From contig JAMPUU010000025.1 of the NCBI GenBank assembly GCA_030144965.1, positions 1 to 64,000 on the forward strand: a DNA stretch of 64,000 bases. Reading direction: 5' to 3'. The position numbers and the translations under genes are program-made. The number at the start of each line of letters is the position of its first letter. Position 1 is the stretch's first letter. Source of the stretch: Nitrospira sp. BO4 (GTDB taxonomy: Bacteria > Nitrospirota > Nitrospiria > Nitrospirales > Nitrospiraceae). The notes below the pieces were generated by a model. It was not told the DNA's origin. It saw only the letters and a program-made list of their open reading frames with translations, and made no database searches. Below are positions 17,728-26,130 of the stretch, piece by piece.

Positions 17728-18975
17728 TCAGCTGGCAGCAGCCGGAGTACTCGATGGGCCCCTCAATCGTTTTAGGCGGGTCCGCAGTTGCAAGTGGCTT
17801 CGAAGCCTCAGGAGCATTTTCTTCACTCGGCCCATGCGGACCATGACCACATTGCGATCGACTCGCTCGTGCGACCCCAGGGCAAATTTATACTGTTCCG
17901 TTCCTCTTCCAAAATCACAGATCCGATAGCCGTGCTCGATCGCATAGCGAATCGCATGGAGGCACCAGATCTTCCCCGGCGATACGTGCGCATACTGATA
18001 GTTCACGGCAATCTTATGAATACAAAAGTGTTTTTTTACGGGGTCGCATATCACCGCACCCGCGGCAATCGGGGTCTCCCCGTCCCATAAAATATTTAAC
18101 CACAACCGGTTCGCATGGAAACAGGAGCGGAGAAAGGAGCGCTTAATGGTCAGCACGTCTTCAAGCTTAAAACCCATATAGAGATTCTCGTCTGTGAGCC
18201 CCCACCGCGATTGCCAGAGCGACAACAGCGTCTCGGTTTGAGCGTCCGCATTGCCGCTCTGGAGTGAGGTCACATGATAGCCCTTGAGACGTTGTATGCG
18301 GTTGAGGCAATTTTTTAAATTCTTGCGCGTTCTGCTGCCAAGTACCGCATAAAAGTACTCCTCCCACGTCTCTGGTAACGGAATATACGGCGACGCCGTG
18401 CCGCTCCCTTCTTGGAGGCTGATCCGTTGTGTCTCGAGGCTGGTTAAGAACAGATCGAACCGGGGGACAGGTTCATTGACGTTGAGCAACTCCAGGGTGT
18501 CCCAAGTTACCTGTTCTCGTAGGAAGACAGCCAATGCAGGAATGGCCTGCTCGGCATAGTCAGGCACGCAGACAAATCCTGTGTGATCGGCATGCGGATA
18601 GCCCCCCATCGACAAGATGGTGTGTGATGCCTTCGTCCGCGCCGAGAAGACCAAGAATGCCACATAGGGTGCACGTGCGATGTCGGTCGAGCCATTCGCC
18701 GCGCGCGTGGCATGAGCCCGTTGCCGTGGCGCCTGCCGTTGCACCCCGAGCACCACCCACTTGCGAGGCGTGCTTTCCAGCCACCCACTTATCCAAGCCC
18801 AGGAGTCAAAGACGGTGGCATCGGGGTCCGCCGCATAAATGTCCGTCCAGGCCTTCTTCAGTTCACGAAGGCGGGAGAGGTCCTCGATGATGGTCACGCT
18901 GAGGGTTTCGCTATGGCCTTTCGTCCGTTCCGGCTTCTCGAGAGGGAGGAAGAATTCTCTTACGATAGTGCCCAT
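17728..18975 (-). CDS. CelD/BioF2-type GNAT acyltransferase
   Basis: This 415-aa soluble protein has an N-terminal segment with SWAWISGWLE typical of CelD/FemAB-like proteins. Its C-terminal GNAT (BioF2-like) domain includes LWLNILWDGETPIAAGAVIC, the HKIAVNYQYAHVSPGKIW block and CDFGRGTEQYKFALG. Members act in polysaccharide or envelope synthesis by acyl transfer. No cellulose or exopolysaccharide genes are adjacent, so the substrate is open. It is downstream of the candidate structured RNA on the same strand. Confidence 0.85.
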   Translation of the reverse strand: MGTIVREFFLPLEKPERTKGHSETLSVTIIEDLSRLRELKKAWTDIYAADPDATVFDSWAWISGWLESTPRKWVVLGVQRQAPRQRAHATRAANGSTDIARAPYVAFLVFSARTKASHTILSMGGYPHADHTGFVCVPDYAEQAIPALAVFLREQVTWDTLELLNVNEPVPRFDLFLTSLETQRISLQEGSGTASPYIPLPETWEEYFYAVLGSRTRKNLKNCLNRIQRLKGYHVTSLQSGNADAQTETLLSLWQSRWGLTDENLYMGFKLEDVLTIKRSFLRSCFHANRLWLNILWDGETPIAAGAVICDPVKKHFCIHKIAVNYQYAHVSPGKIWCLHAIRYAIEHGYRICDFGRGTEQYKFALGSHERVDRNVVMVRMGRVKKMLLRLRSHLQLRTRLKRLRGPSSTPAAAS

Positions 18976-19181
18976 CTGTTCGTCTCCCAGCCGTAAGGTG
19001 GTCGTGGCTCATGCTGTAAAATGCAGGCCGCAGAGACGGCGGTCAGATACAGAGGCCGCCGACATGCTGCGTTGATGTGAAACCCTGTATTAGGGTAAGG
19101 GTCGCGGGATGGAAGGTATACTAGCAGTTGTCCGAGTTTCTGCAAGCTTATCCTGCGTTGCTGCTTGATTCGCGTCGAGAA

Positions 19182-19300
19182 AAAAGAAAGCTCCGTCCTC
19201 TTTCAAGAACGGAGCTTACCGAACAGCGCAATGTTTCCATCGTGTCTTCGATAGCGTTTCCATTACCGGTTCACAATGTTTCCACTGTGCTGTTCGATTG
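19182..19300 (-). ncRNA. Candidate structured RNA with three GAAA hairpins and terminator (copy 1)
   Basis: On the minus strand a 7-bp stem GAACAGC/GCTGTTC (19295-19289 with 19227-19221) encloses three hairpins, each capped by GAAA. They are CACAGTG-GAAA-CATTGTG, CGGTAATG-GAAA-CGCTATCG with one mismatch, and CGATG-GAAA-CATTG. Right after it, AGCTCCGTTCTT...GAGGACGGAGCT followed by TTTCTTTTTT is a textbook Rho-independent terminator. A related copy is at 56283-56395. It lies between the stop of the gene at 19368 and the acyltransferase, so it is either a 3' UTR or a separate small RNA. Two hairpins present ATGGA, the core of CsrA/RsmA sites. Confidence 0.5.
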
Positions 19301-19367
19301 TGATGTTATGGTGGACATCTCCCCAGCCGGTACTCGGAAAATCCCCAAGCTCACGCTCTGAGCAAGC

Positions 19368-19640
19368 CTAAGAAAAGCTTAGTGCGTGTTCGACTTCCTG
19401 AGAATCAATAGGCGAGTCATGGGTGCCCTCGATCATCTGATGGTAGGAGGAGGACTGAACCCAGTAAGTCCTGTCTGCATCCAAGCGTATACGAACTTGC
19501 CCAGTCCGGCTCAGGTAATCAATGGCGAGGAAAAGCTGGTTCCATGTGATCTCCGGACAGAGGTTCATGACCTCTTCCAAGGGGCACTCTGTACCCAATT
19601 GTTCTAAGGCTGTGTGGATTCGCTCAATCAGGATGGGCAT
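19368..19640 (-). CDS. Small hypothetical protein, possible winged helix
   Basis: The 90-aa product has helix-turn features (IHTALEQLGTECPLEEVMNL, WNQLFLAIDYLSRTGQVRI), then a short beta wing (LDADRTYWVQS), suggesting a winged-helix fold. No family name is known to me. The stop is followed after about 70 bases by the structured RNA and terminator on the same strand, which would end this transcript. Confidence 0.6.
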   Translation of the reverse strand: MPILIERIHTALEQLGTECPLEEVMNLCPEITWNQLFLAIDYLSRTGQVRIRLDADRTYWVQSSSYHQMIEGTHDSPIDSQEVEHALSFS

Positions 19641-19961
19641 ACATCACCTCCGCTGGCGTTGAGGTCGACGCTCCATTAAGCAGCGCAGTGGTTCTACCCT
19701 AGAGAGCAATCCACATACACTAGGGGACGCCCCAGGGTACAGAGCACCGTCGTAGCGACGCGTTGCGATGCTCCTGCGGCGGGAAAAGCTATTCTCAAGA
19801 GCTAATCGCAACGGGAGACGGGTTTACGAAATCAACGTGCCGGAATCCACCAAAGCACCGTAGTTCTTAGTGCTCTTCCTAGTGGTTCGTGCTCTGCGTT
19901 CGTGACAATAAAAGCGGATTCGCGCTCTGACGAACCACGACACGGAAGGCATGGGGCTCGT
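19641..19961. other. Intergenic, divergent promoter region
   Basis: About 320 bases separate two divergent genes, so promoters for both probably lie here. A hexamer pair could not be chosen with confidence. No coding frame is seen. Confidence 0.35.
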
Positions 19962-20357
19962 ATGGAGAAGGCAGTGAAGGAAGAAAAAGCGATACAGATT
20001 TTAGTCGTCGACGATCATGCCCTCGTCCGGCAGGAAATTCGCTCAATATTGGAAGGGTACCCAGACCTCGAGGTCGTGGGAGAAGCGCGTAATGGCCTCG
20101 AAGCGATCTTCTTGGTGGAAAAACTCCGTCCACGCGTCGTCCTCATGGACATCAACATGCCGAAAATGAATGGCATTGAGGCCACGGCCCAAATCAGGAA
20201 GGGCTATCCGGACACCATAGTCATTGGGTTTTCAGTGAATACGACCACGGACAATCATGAGGCCATGAAACAAGCCGGTGCCGTTCAGCTTGTCGCGAAG
20301 GATGCGGCGGTCGAAGAGCTGTATGAAGCCATTCGCGAGGCGGTGACGAATCGTTAA
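19962..20357 (+). CDS. Stand-alone response-regulator receiver (NarL-type)
   Basis: The 131-aa protein is a complete receiver: acidic pair in VVDDHALVRQE, phospho-acceptor Asp in LMDINMPKMNG, and Lys in LVAKDA. The sequence resembles NarL/FixJ receivers but there is no DNA-binding domain. It would act by protein-protein contact, like CheY or Spo0F. The start at 19962 follows GGAAGG; a GTG at 19902 is in frame. No kinase is adjacent. The hybrid kinase at 6840 is the only histidine kinase in the window. Confidence 0.88.
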   Translation: MEKAVKEEKAIQILVVDDHALVRQEIRSILEGYPDLEVVGEARNGLEAIFLVEKLRPRVVLMDINMPKMNGIEATAQIRKGYPDTIVIGFSVNTTTDNHEAMKQAGAVQLVAKDAAVEELYEAIREAVTNR

Positions 20358-20400
20358 GGCGGCGGGGGGGGTGACTACTGGGAAGCATGGGTAGGTTGAT

Positions 20401-20604
20401 TCACAGAAGGTAAAACACAACCACCTTCTGCTGACCACAATCCTCGCAAATTCCCATCTCTGTTCTTAATTTCTTAGAGTCAACCGGAGAGCCAGCCAAG
20501 TCGCTAGCCTTCACAAATTCCCTTTGTTTTTCAGTCCGCTGGGATACAGGTACCTTCCCAAACGCCATGCAGCAGTCCGCGCAATATTTAGCCGTCTCCT
20601 TCAT
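20401..20604 (-). CDS. SP-D zinc-ribbon small protein
   Basis: The 67-aa protein has two cysteine knuckles, AKYCADCC near residue 5 and CEDCGQQ near residue 54, with a charged helix between them and ending VVVFYLL. It belongs to the same family as 20769-20966, 25670, 42929, 50198, 50424 and 53013 in this window. It probably binds one zinc and is cytoplasmic. The function is unknown. It is paired with the next gene on the same strand. Confidence 0.7.
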   Translation of the reverse strand: MKETAKYCADCCMAFGKVPVSQRTEKQREFVKASDLAGSPVDSKKLRTEMGICEDCGQQKVVVFYLL

Positions 20605-20768
20605 TGGCGGCGGTTAGCGTAAATCCATACTCCACCTCAACCGCCTTTATACATCAGGAATGGGAGAGAAGCGCATAACTTTTCTATATGAATTGGGAGG
20701 GTGCGGTCTCTGGCATACGGGTTTACTAGCAATGCTGAGGCAAGGCATAGGGTACAGGACTGTGTCAT

Positions 20769-20966
20769 TCAGAGAGGATAAAACCACACGACCTTTATTT
20801 GACCGCATTTTTCGCAAGTCCCGGTATCTGTTCTGATGGTTTTCTTGTAATCAACGTGAAACTTGCCCGCTTTCAAAAAGTCCTTTTCCTTTTCACTCTG
20901 CTTGTCAACAGGCAGTACGCTGAATAGCGCGTGACATTCCCCACAATATTGAGCCGTCTGTCCCAT
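20769..20966 (-). CDS. SP-D zinc-ribbon small protein
   Basis: The 65-aa protein reads AQYCGECHALF, then EKEKDFLKAGKF and TGTCEKCGQIKVVWFYPL. The two CxxC sites and the C-terminal aromatic ending match its neighbour at 20401. The pair probably arose by duplication. Confidence 0.7.
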   Translation of the reverse strand: MGQTAQYCGECHALFSVLPVDKQSEKEKDFLKAGKFHVDYKKTIRTDTGTCEKCGQIKVVWFYPL

Positions 20967-21088
20967 TGGTCGGCTTCCTTCCAGCAGAGCAGTTTTGGGA
21001 ACGGTGACAAGCCTCTAACGCAATAGCATCACAACTAGTAAAGCAACAATTACCCAGATGTGTATGCGCAATACAACCAGCCGCGCGG

Positions 21089-21265
21089 TCAGGCCGTATT
21101 CCGGTTGCCGATCGCGTGATCGGCAAGGAACACAATGTGGGCGGCTTCCGTCACAGTATCGCTGTTTCCATCAATGATACTCTGTGCTCGGCGTTTGATC
21201 TCGACCAAGGCTTCGACTTGGTTATGAACGGTCGTCCGAAGTTCCTCCTCCAGCTTGGGCTCCAT
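21089..21265 (-). CDS. Small helical hypothetical protein
   Basis: The ATG at 21265 is preceded by GAGAGGA. The 58-aa product is helical (EEELRTTVHNQVEALVEIKR, AAHIVFLADHAIG), with no signal, cysteines or membrane span. No family is recognised. Confidence 0.5.
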   Translation of the reverse strand: MEPKLEEELRTTVHNQVEALVEIKRRAQSIIDGNSDTVTEAAHIVFLADHAIGNRNTA

Positions 21266-21360
21266 ATGATGTCCTCTCTTCGGCGTAATGGCTGTTCGAG
21301 GCAAGAGTGGGTTCATCGACGCGGACCATTCAGTGGGTGGGCTCTAGGAGCCCGGCCCAT

Positions 21361-21678
21361 TCACCCTCCTGTGCACGACATTTGATTTCGAGATCCAGAT
21401 ATCTCGCCCGCAAGGTCCCGTTCTTCAGCTTTCCACATTTGCACAATGACGGGCTTTTCAGCCGCATGTCGCCGATACCAATAGAGCCCTGGTGTCGTCG
21501 GTCTTTCGCCCTTCAAGGTCAATTCACGTGAGAGCTGCGGAGGGGGTGGTTCATGCATCACCTGGCAATAGATCGATTCGGCGTCCTCACGAGAGATGCC
21601 ATAGATTCTCCCCACCATTTTCAAGGTTTGCGCCTTCAGCTTCTCCCGGCTCGGATCGAATGGAGTATCATCTTTCAT
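21361..21678 (-). CDS. Hypothetical protein
   Basis: The 105-aa product has an N-terminal helix pair (FDPSREKLKAQTLKMVGRIY, EDAESIYCQVM) and a second half with LKGERPTTPGLYWYRR and VIVQMWKAEE. The latter recalls small beta domains that carry a 'PGxYW' turn. It is not a known family to me. It lies in the same direction as the gene at 21089. Confidence 0.55.
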   Translation of the reverse strand: MKDDTPFDPSREKLKAQTLKMVGRIYGISREDAESIYCQVMHEPPPPQLSRELTLKGERPTTPGLYWYRRHAAEKPVIVQMWKAEERDLAGEISGSRNQMSCTGG

Positions 21679-22117
21679 TGTGACGGATCCTCAAGGGAAA
21701 CACCTTTCCCGCGCACTCATCGCCGCATTCGTTCTTCGGCTCGGGTCGCGTGGCTCGCACCGTCACCCTCCAATGAGCTTTGCACTCGTCAGGCCTCTCG
21801 TTAACTAGTCTTTTCCCGCAATGCCCTTTTCTAGTGTCACGTCCTCTCGAGGCCCTTTACACTGCCTAGAGGCAACACGAATTTCTTCACACCAAACCGG
21901 AGTCTGATATGAAATCAATCGTGATGGTGGCGGTAGCCATGACCGTAAAGGTATCCATATTGTAGCTATTAGATAAGAACAACCCCCCTCTCTCCCCTCC
22001 CCAATCTTTGCAAAACCCCTTAACCTCTCACTCCGTTGGCCATCCTGATATGCACCTATATCACTATATTTTTAGTGATATTTATTATAGTCGCAATCGT
22101 GGTATGCTGCCGCCCCT
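21679..22117. other. Intergenic, no supported gene
   Basis: About 440 bases include an AT-rich tract at 22040-22100 just before the next gene, a likely promoter area. No conserved frame or repeat was found. Confidence 0.35.
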
Positions 22118-22309
22118 ATGCCGAAGCCAACCGATATCAAAGAGAAGGGCGGATCCTGGATTTTTCGTGGTATCCCGCGGGCCCTAATGAAGCGGGCCAA
22201 AATCGCTGCCGCCGTGGAGGGGAAGAGCATTAAAGCGCTGGTACTGGAAGCACTCGAGGGAAAGATTCAGGAACTCGAAAAAACAGGGATCCTTCCAAAG
22301 GGAAAGTAG
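22118..22309 (+). CDS. Small protein, possible ribbon-helix-helix
   Basis: The 63-aa protein reads GGSWIFRGIPRALMKRAKIA, then AAVEGKSIKALVLEALEGKI. A basic strand followed by two helices, with the 'IPRALMKRAKIAAAVEGKS' arrangement, resembles Arc/MetJ-type ribbon-helix-helix DNA-binding antitoxins. No toxin is adjacent. The SP-C gene follows after 49 bases. Confidence 0.6.
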   Translation: MPKPTDIKEKGGSWIFRGIPRALMKRAKIAAAVEGKSIKALVLEALEGKIQELEKTGILPKGK

Positions 22310-22358
22310 GTCGCGTTGGGACAGGACACCTCCACACACACGAGAAAGCGAAGCGCAC

Positions 22359-22592
22359 ATGAGACAAACCATGATCTACCACGGATACGGGATTCAACCT
22401 GCACCTCGACATCTGGATACCGGCCAGTGGGGATTGAACCTCTTCATTTTGTGGTCCTCCAACGATGAGGAGAGGACTCGGCATTTCTATACGATTGACG
22501 AATATGCGACCGAGGAGGAAGCCCGCACCCACTGCCTTGCCTACGGCCAGCAGATCATTGATGGGAAGATTCCCGGCTCCGCGGTGGGATAA
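22359..22592 (+). CDS. SP-C family small protein (copy 2)
   Basis: The 77-aa protein reads IYHGYGIQPAPRHLDTGQWG, LNLFILWS, YATEEEARTHCLAYG and ends IIDGKIPGSAVG. It is the most divergent of the three close SP-C copies (16688, 30110) but keeps all the landmark residues. The function is unknown. Confidence 0.75.
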   Translation: MRQTMIYHGYGIQPAPRHLDTGQWGLNLFILWSSNDEERTRHFYTIDEYATEEEARTHCLAYGQQIIDGKIPGSAVG

Positions 22593-22664
22593 TGCCGTCT
22601 GTTCCCGCAGAAGAACACGCTTAAGACCTCGAACGGAAGGGTCCTGCAGAAGGGGGGAACGAGG

Positions 22665-22973
22665 ATGGTAATGCGCATGGTACGGAACCACAAATATCGA
22701 CGGTTCGTGATTTTCTCCGGCACAAAGCGGCGGAAGTCGCCAGGGACGCGATTCATCGCGACGGATGGCACCACGACGAACGATCGCGTGAAGGCGGCCA
22801 AGTTCTATACCCTCAGTGAGACAACCGCGTTTGTGCGTGAGAATGGCATTACGCTGAGCGACCGTACCTCCATCGAACAGGAGGACTTTTCAGAAGCTGA
22901 GGTGAGCAGCCGGTTGAGGATGGAACGATGGATTACCATTCGTCCAGTACGGACCCCAGGAAGATTCAGCTGA
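22665..22973 (+). CDS. Hypothetical basic protein
   Basis: The 102-aa frame begins with a very basic segment (RMVRNHKYRRFVIFSGTKRR) and ends overlapping the next gene by 46 bases in another frame. GGGGGAACGAGG precedes the ATG. No family is recognised. The long overlap means the true end or the neighbour's start may differ. Confidence 0.45.
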   Translation: MVMRMVRNHKYRRFVIFSGTKRRKSPGTRFIATDGTTTNDRVKAAKFYTLSETTAFVRENGITLSDRTSIEQEDFSEAEVSSRLRMERWITIRPVRTPGRFS

Positions 22974-23224
22974 TCACTGACCTTCTTCGAACGCGGTTCG
23001 CCAATGTCGTCAATCATGGAGCGTTCAGTGAGGAGTTTGTCGTGAGGCATGACGGAGTGTCCTCACAATTGGGGTTTGCCCTGGAAGTACTGGACGAGCG
23101 CTCTCTTGAAGACCTGAAGAGGTCGATGGTCGGGGTGATTCTTCCCATCCTGCTGGAAAACCCGGGCAAGCGTGTTTCCGTCTTCACAACGGAAGTCGAT
23201 GTAGGGCCCACGATCGCGTTTTGA
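22928..23224 (+). CDS. Hypothetical protein, paralogue of the 56789 gene
   Basis: The 98-aa protein reads IQLITDLLRTRFANVVNHGA, FALEVLDERSLEDLKRSMVG and LENPGKRVSVF. The order helix, strands, helix, then 'NPGKR' and a final strand is shared with the product of 56789-57115, so both belong to one unnamed small family. The start lies within the previous gene. Confidence 0.6.
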   Translation: MDYHSSSTDPRKIQLITDLLRTRFANVVNHGAFSEEFVVRHDGVSSQLGFALEVLDERSLEDLKRSMVGVILPILLENPGKRVSVFTTEVDVGPTIAF

Positions 23225-23296
23225 ACGATGGCCGGTGCCAGCAGATGGTTGATGGCACCATTTCCCCATCCCGGGATCTGACAGGAGGCAGCGGGT

Positions 23297-23644
23297 ATGT
23301 CTTTTATGCTTGTGATCACGTCATTGCCACACCGGGACGATCCTCGTGAGCTCGAGGCCTGGTCATCATTTCGGGGCTATGCAGAAACGGATAGCCTGAA
23401 GGGAGCGAACGGGGTGTTTTGTTTGAATGAATCGGCATGGCTCTTTGATACCCGGAAGGCCCTGAACCTATTCGGCTCAGTCGTGCACCATGCCCATCGT
23501 TTTGCCGTTCAACTGCATACATTCCAACTGGATGCCGACACAGTTCGAGCTGGTGTGGCGTCGTACCCGCAATCACCCGCACTGGAAGAGTTTCTCGCGC
23601 CCCATCAGAATCCCGGCATGAGCGGAAGAGACGCGGGCGCCTGA
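23297..23644 (+). CDS. Hypothetical protein
   Basis: AGGAGGCAGCGGGT precedes the ATG. The 115-aa product (MLVITSLPHRDDPRELEAWS, ESAWLFDTRKALNLFGSVVH) looks like an alpha/beta fold without signal peptide. No family is recognised. It follows the 22928 gene by about 70 bases and may be cotranscribed. Confidence 0.55.
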   Translation: MSFMLVITSLPHRDDPRELEAWSSFRGYAETDSLKGANGVFCLNESAWLFDTRKALNLFGSVVHHAHRFAVQLHTFQLDADTVRAGVASYPQSPALEEFLAPHQNPGMSGRDAGA

Positions 23645-23711
23645 CCCCAGGGCCGCTTATAGCACGTCAGTCAAAGGGTACAGTACTTATGCCCAATGGC
23701 AGTTGAATTAG

Positions 23712-23900
23712 GAGAGCATATCAGAACATCGTGAGGCCTATTGTGCTAAATACCGGGCGAGTGTCCGAGAATATATTCTTGCCAGTAAAAGAGTGCTCGA
23801 ACTAGGAGACCTCTCTGATGAGGAAGCGGAGGCTGTGAGTGAAATGGCTACGCGAGTGACCGTGCTGCTCGATGATAATCGGGACCGTCTAGGAGAGTAG
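23712..23900 (+). pseudogene. SP-B-like fragment without a start
   Basis: An open frame after a TAG at 23709 reads YCAKYRASVREYILASKRVL, then LSDEEAEAVSEMATRVTVLL, ending at TAG 23898-23900. The pattern of helix, 'LSDEE' turn and second helix matches the SP-B family. There is no ATG or GTG at the expected place; an ATG at 23696 is in another frame (MAVELGE), implying one lost base. Confidence 0.4.
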
Positions 23901-24177
23901 CCGCGTGGCCTTCACCTCAGCAGCGCCGAGTGTCCTCATGCTTCCTGGCCTGCCAATTGTCACATAAGAGTTCCCACCTCACCAAAGTCACTTGAATCGT
24001 TGAATAAGATTCACTTTTGACCAGATTCCGTGTGCGGGACATGCCATCCTTCACCTCAGAAGAACGTTGAGCGGACTATCGAGGCAGAGTTGTGAAGCGT
24101 CTTGAGCATCGGAAGCAGGCGGAAGCGGCCTCGCCTCATGAAGCAGGTGGGTATGTCACCGTCCGGTCCAGATAGCT

Positions 24178-24597
24178 ATGGCTATGGAATGCACACCAGA
24201 CTCCGTTAGTACGATGGCATCAGCATCTCAGCCTATTCGCGTGCTCGTGGTGGAGAACCATCGTCTGATTCGCCAGGAGTTGCGGATTCTAGTTAATGGC
24301 TTTGGTGAGTTCATGGTCGTCGGCGAAGCGGAGAATGGAGAGTTGGCCTGCGTGCTGGCGCAACAATTACAGCCCGATGTCATCTTGATGGATGTGAGTA
24401 TGCCGAGAATGAATGGCATCGAGGCAACACGGTGGATCAAGAAGACGCTCCCTCAGGTCGTCATTATCGGGCTCTCGGTTTATCCAAATGCCGCAGTGGC
24501 TCAGGATATGCAAGCCGCAGGCGCCTCGTCCTATCTGACGAAAGACACCGCGCCGGAGGCCTTATATCAGGCCCTCCATGGGGGGCTCACCACGTAA
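24178..24597 (+). CDS. Stand-alone receiver with altered acidic pocket
   Basis: The 139-aa receiver keeps phospho-acceptor Asp in [11 protein letters not shown] and Lys in YLTKD. The usual Asp-Asp pair is replaced by Glu-Asn in [13 protein letters not shown], which should weaken Mg2+ binding and may change phosphorylation. No output domain is present. A close paralogue is at 50812-51231. Both are followed by the same type of short GC-rich repeat. Confidence 0.85.
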   Translation: MAMECTPDSVSTMASASQPIRVLVVENHRLIRQELRILVNGFGEFMVVGEAENGELACVLAQQLQPDVILMDVSMPRMNGIEATRWIKKTLPQVVIIGLSVYPNAAVAQDMQAAGASSYLTKDTAPEALYQALHGGLTT

Positions 24598-24732
24598 GAC
24601 TCGATCCGGCCACCCGCAGCATCTCCTATATGTGAGAGTTTCATGAGCTCCTCGTCGTAAATCCGTCCCCGACCTTCCCGTCTTGACGAACTTTGGACGG
24701 AAGGCATACCCTGAACGAATCCTCTCCACCAC

Positions 24733-24780
24733 ACAACCTGCCGTCGGGTCCTGGACGGCCCACCGCCGACACCTTGTGAG
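24733..24780. repeat. 48-base dispersed repeat (copy 1)
   Basis: The block starting ACAACCTGCCGTCGGGTCCT and ending CACCTTGTGAG recurs at 28549-28596 with one mismatch. A looser version is at 51364-51404. It can form a GTCGG/CCGAC stem. It lies between a receiver gene and a zinc-ribbon gene. Confidence 0.65.
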
Positions 24781-24916
24781 AAGGCGGTGACGTATGGCGG
24801 CGTCCAGGAGTCGTCTCTCTTTCCCTGGTAAGCCATCCAAGAGTTCATTCGTTCCTGTACATGGCTTTTCCCCTCTTTGCTGATGGCATTGATGACTGCG
24901 AAGCAGGAGACAGCTC

Positions 24917-25267
24917 GTGAGTGTTCCTAGACCATCCCCAGATGTGATCTGGATCTGTCGAGAGTGCTGGCGGCAGCGCTCGGGTGCTGAGGTGGTCCCG
25001 CCTCACATCCCTGCCTTCATCGGGGCATGTGCGGAATGCGATGCGACGGATGTTGCGCTCGTCTATGTCCGAGTGGGTGCTACATCGAAGCAGGCCTATA
25101 AGGGCCGCTTGATTCGGTTGACGCCGAGCCAACAGGATGGACGCTGGGGGTGTCACTTTTTAGTGATTAAACCCGGCAATACCCAAGGGCTCTCACAAAA
25201 GGGGTACGTAGACCAGATCTTTTCTTCCTCTCCCGAGGCGGAAGCGGCCGCTCTGCGTGCGGCGTAA
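24917..25267 (+). CDS. Fusion of zinc ribbon and SP-E domain (possibly truncated)
   Basis: The 116-aa protein has an N-terminal cysteine ribbon (WICRECWRQR and GACAECDATD) joined to an SP-E domain (YKGRLIRLTPSQQDGRWGCH, ending SSPEAEAAALRAA). The TAA at 25265 falls where other SP-E proteins continue. The same frame goes on with QLIDTHDPST and a TAG at 25300, so this may be a nonsense mutation of a 127-aa original. The fusion suggests that SP-D-like and SP-E domains work together. The GTG or nearby start follows AGGAGACAGCTC. Confidence 0.7.
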   Translation: MSVPRPSPDVIWICRECWRQRSGAEVVPPHIPAFIGACAECDATDVALVYVRVGATSKQAYKGRLIRLTPSQQDGRWGCHFLVIKPGNTQGLSQKGYVDQIFSSSPEAEAAALRAA

Positions 25268-25324
25268 CAGCTCATCGACACACATGACCCGAGCACATAG
25301 GGCTGCGGGATCTGAAGGAACCAC

Positions 25325-25528
25325 ATGTCGCGACATAAATTTAGAGGATGCACAATCATTTTGAGTCCCGTTCAAACTGCTGATGGGCAATGGACCTGTC
25401 AGTATGCCATCAGTGAATTTGGGAACCCAGAGTCTGCATCCAAGACAGGATGCCCGGACGGGACCTTTCCTTCGTGCCTGAAAGCAGAAGCGGCAGCGTT
25501 AACACAAGCGCAACTACTGATCCATTAA
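25325..25528 (+). CDS. SP-E family small protein
   Basis: The 67-aa protein reads KFRGCTIILSPVQTADGQWT, CQYAISEFG, GTFPSCLKAEAAALTQAQLL. It contains the family landmarks ADGxWxCxYxI and the C-terminal helix with Ala-Ala. It lies next to the fused gene on the same strand. The function is unknown. Confidence 0.7.
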   Translation: MSRHKFRGCTIILSPVQTADGQWTCQYAISEFGNPESASKTGCPDGTFPSCLKAEAAALTQAQLLIH

Positions 25529-25669
25529 CATACGGTCAAGTCCATCTCCTCGCCCTCATTCACATTAGCGCCTAGTCATTTTCCTAGTACGACGCTCGAT
25601 CAAGGTCCATTAGTCTGGGGCTCCTTAGGGACAGGTCGATGGAACGAACGGGGGAAAGGAGCGTCAATC

Positions 25670-25855
25670 ATGACGACAACGGTTAAATACTGTTCGAGAT
25701 GTGCTGGTCTGCTCTCGCTGTTAAGCCCCCGGAACGAAAATGAGATACGGTTTTACTGGGCTGGCGTTCGCCAGATTCGTCCAGCCATCCATAAGGGCCA
25801 GTGCGAGAAATGTGGGCGGACCGAAAGTCTGACCTATTATCGGTTTCCCGGCTGA
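25670..25855 (+). CDS. SP-D zinc-ribbon small protein
   Basis: The 61-aa protein reads VKYCSRCAGLLSLL, then EIRFYWAGVRQIRP and GQCEKCGRTESLTYYRFPG. Two CxxC sites and the YYRFPG ending define this subgroup, shared with 50198, 50424, 42929 and 53013. The next gene starts 15 bases downstream. Confidence 0.72.
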   Translation: MTTTVKYCSRCAGLLSLLSPRNENEIRFYWAGVRQIRPAIHKGQCEKCGRTESLTYYRFPG

Positions 25856-25869
25856 CCCCAGGGAGCCAC

Positions 25870-26022
25870 ATGCAACATTCCAATGCGGAGCTGCTGAGAA
25901 ACCTGGCGAAGGAACTGCCTGCAGCTCAGGAGCTGAATGAGCCGTCGACGAAAGCCCTCTGGAGCATTCTGATCGATATGGCAGAACGACTCGAAAAACT
26001 CGAAGCACAATTGAAGTGCTGA
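25870..26022 (+). CDS. Small coiled-coil protein
   Basis: The 50-aa product starts at an ATG with AGGGAG upstream: MQHSNAELLRNLAKELPAAQ, ending DMAERLEKLEAQLKC. It is helical with a heptad-like end, giving possible dimers. The same gene pair is repeated at 50198-50431, where the partner of the zinc ribbon survives only as the first codons (MPHSNEFYD). Confidence 0.6.
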   Translation: MQHSNAELLRNLAKELPAAQELNEPSTKALWSILIDMAERLEKLEAQLKC

Positions 26023-26130
26023 TCGCGTCATGCTCCCCAGATGGGTCAAACCCCGCCCGAGTGCACAGCATCATGATCAGCATACAGACTCCCTGCTTAA
26101 GGCAGGAGTTAGTCTAGGGTTTACTTTCTC

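Noticed and set aside
19128-19361. Plus-strand frame with SSIAFPLPVHNVSTVLF, repeated at 56250-56495
   Set aside because: Similarity between the two is explained by the structured RNA and terminator on the opposite strand; no ribosome site.
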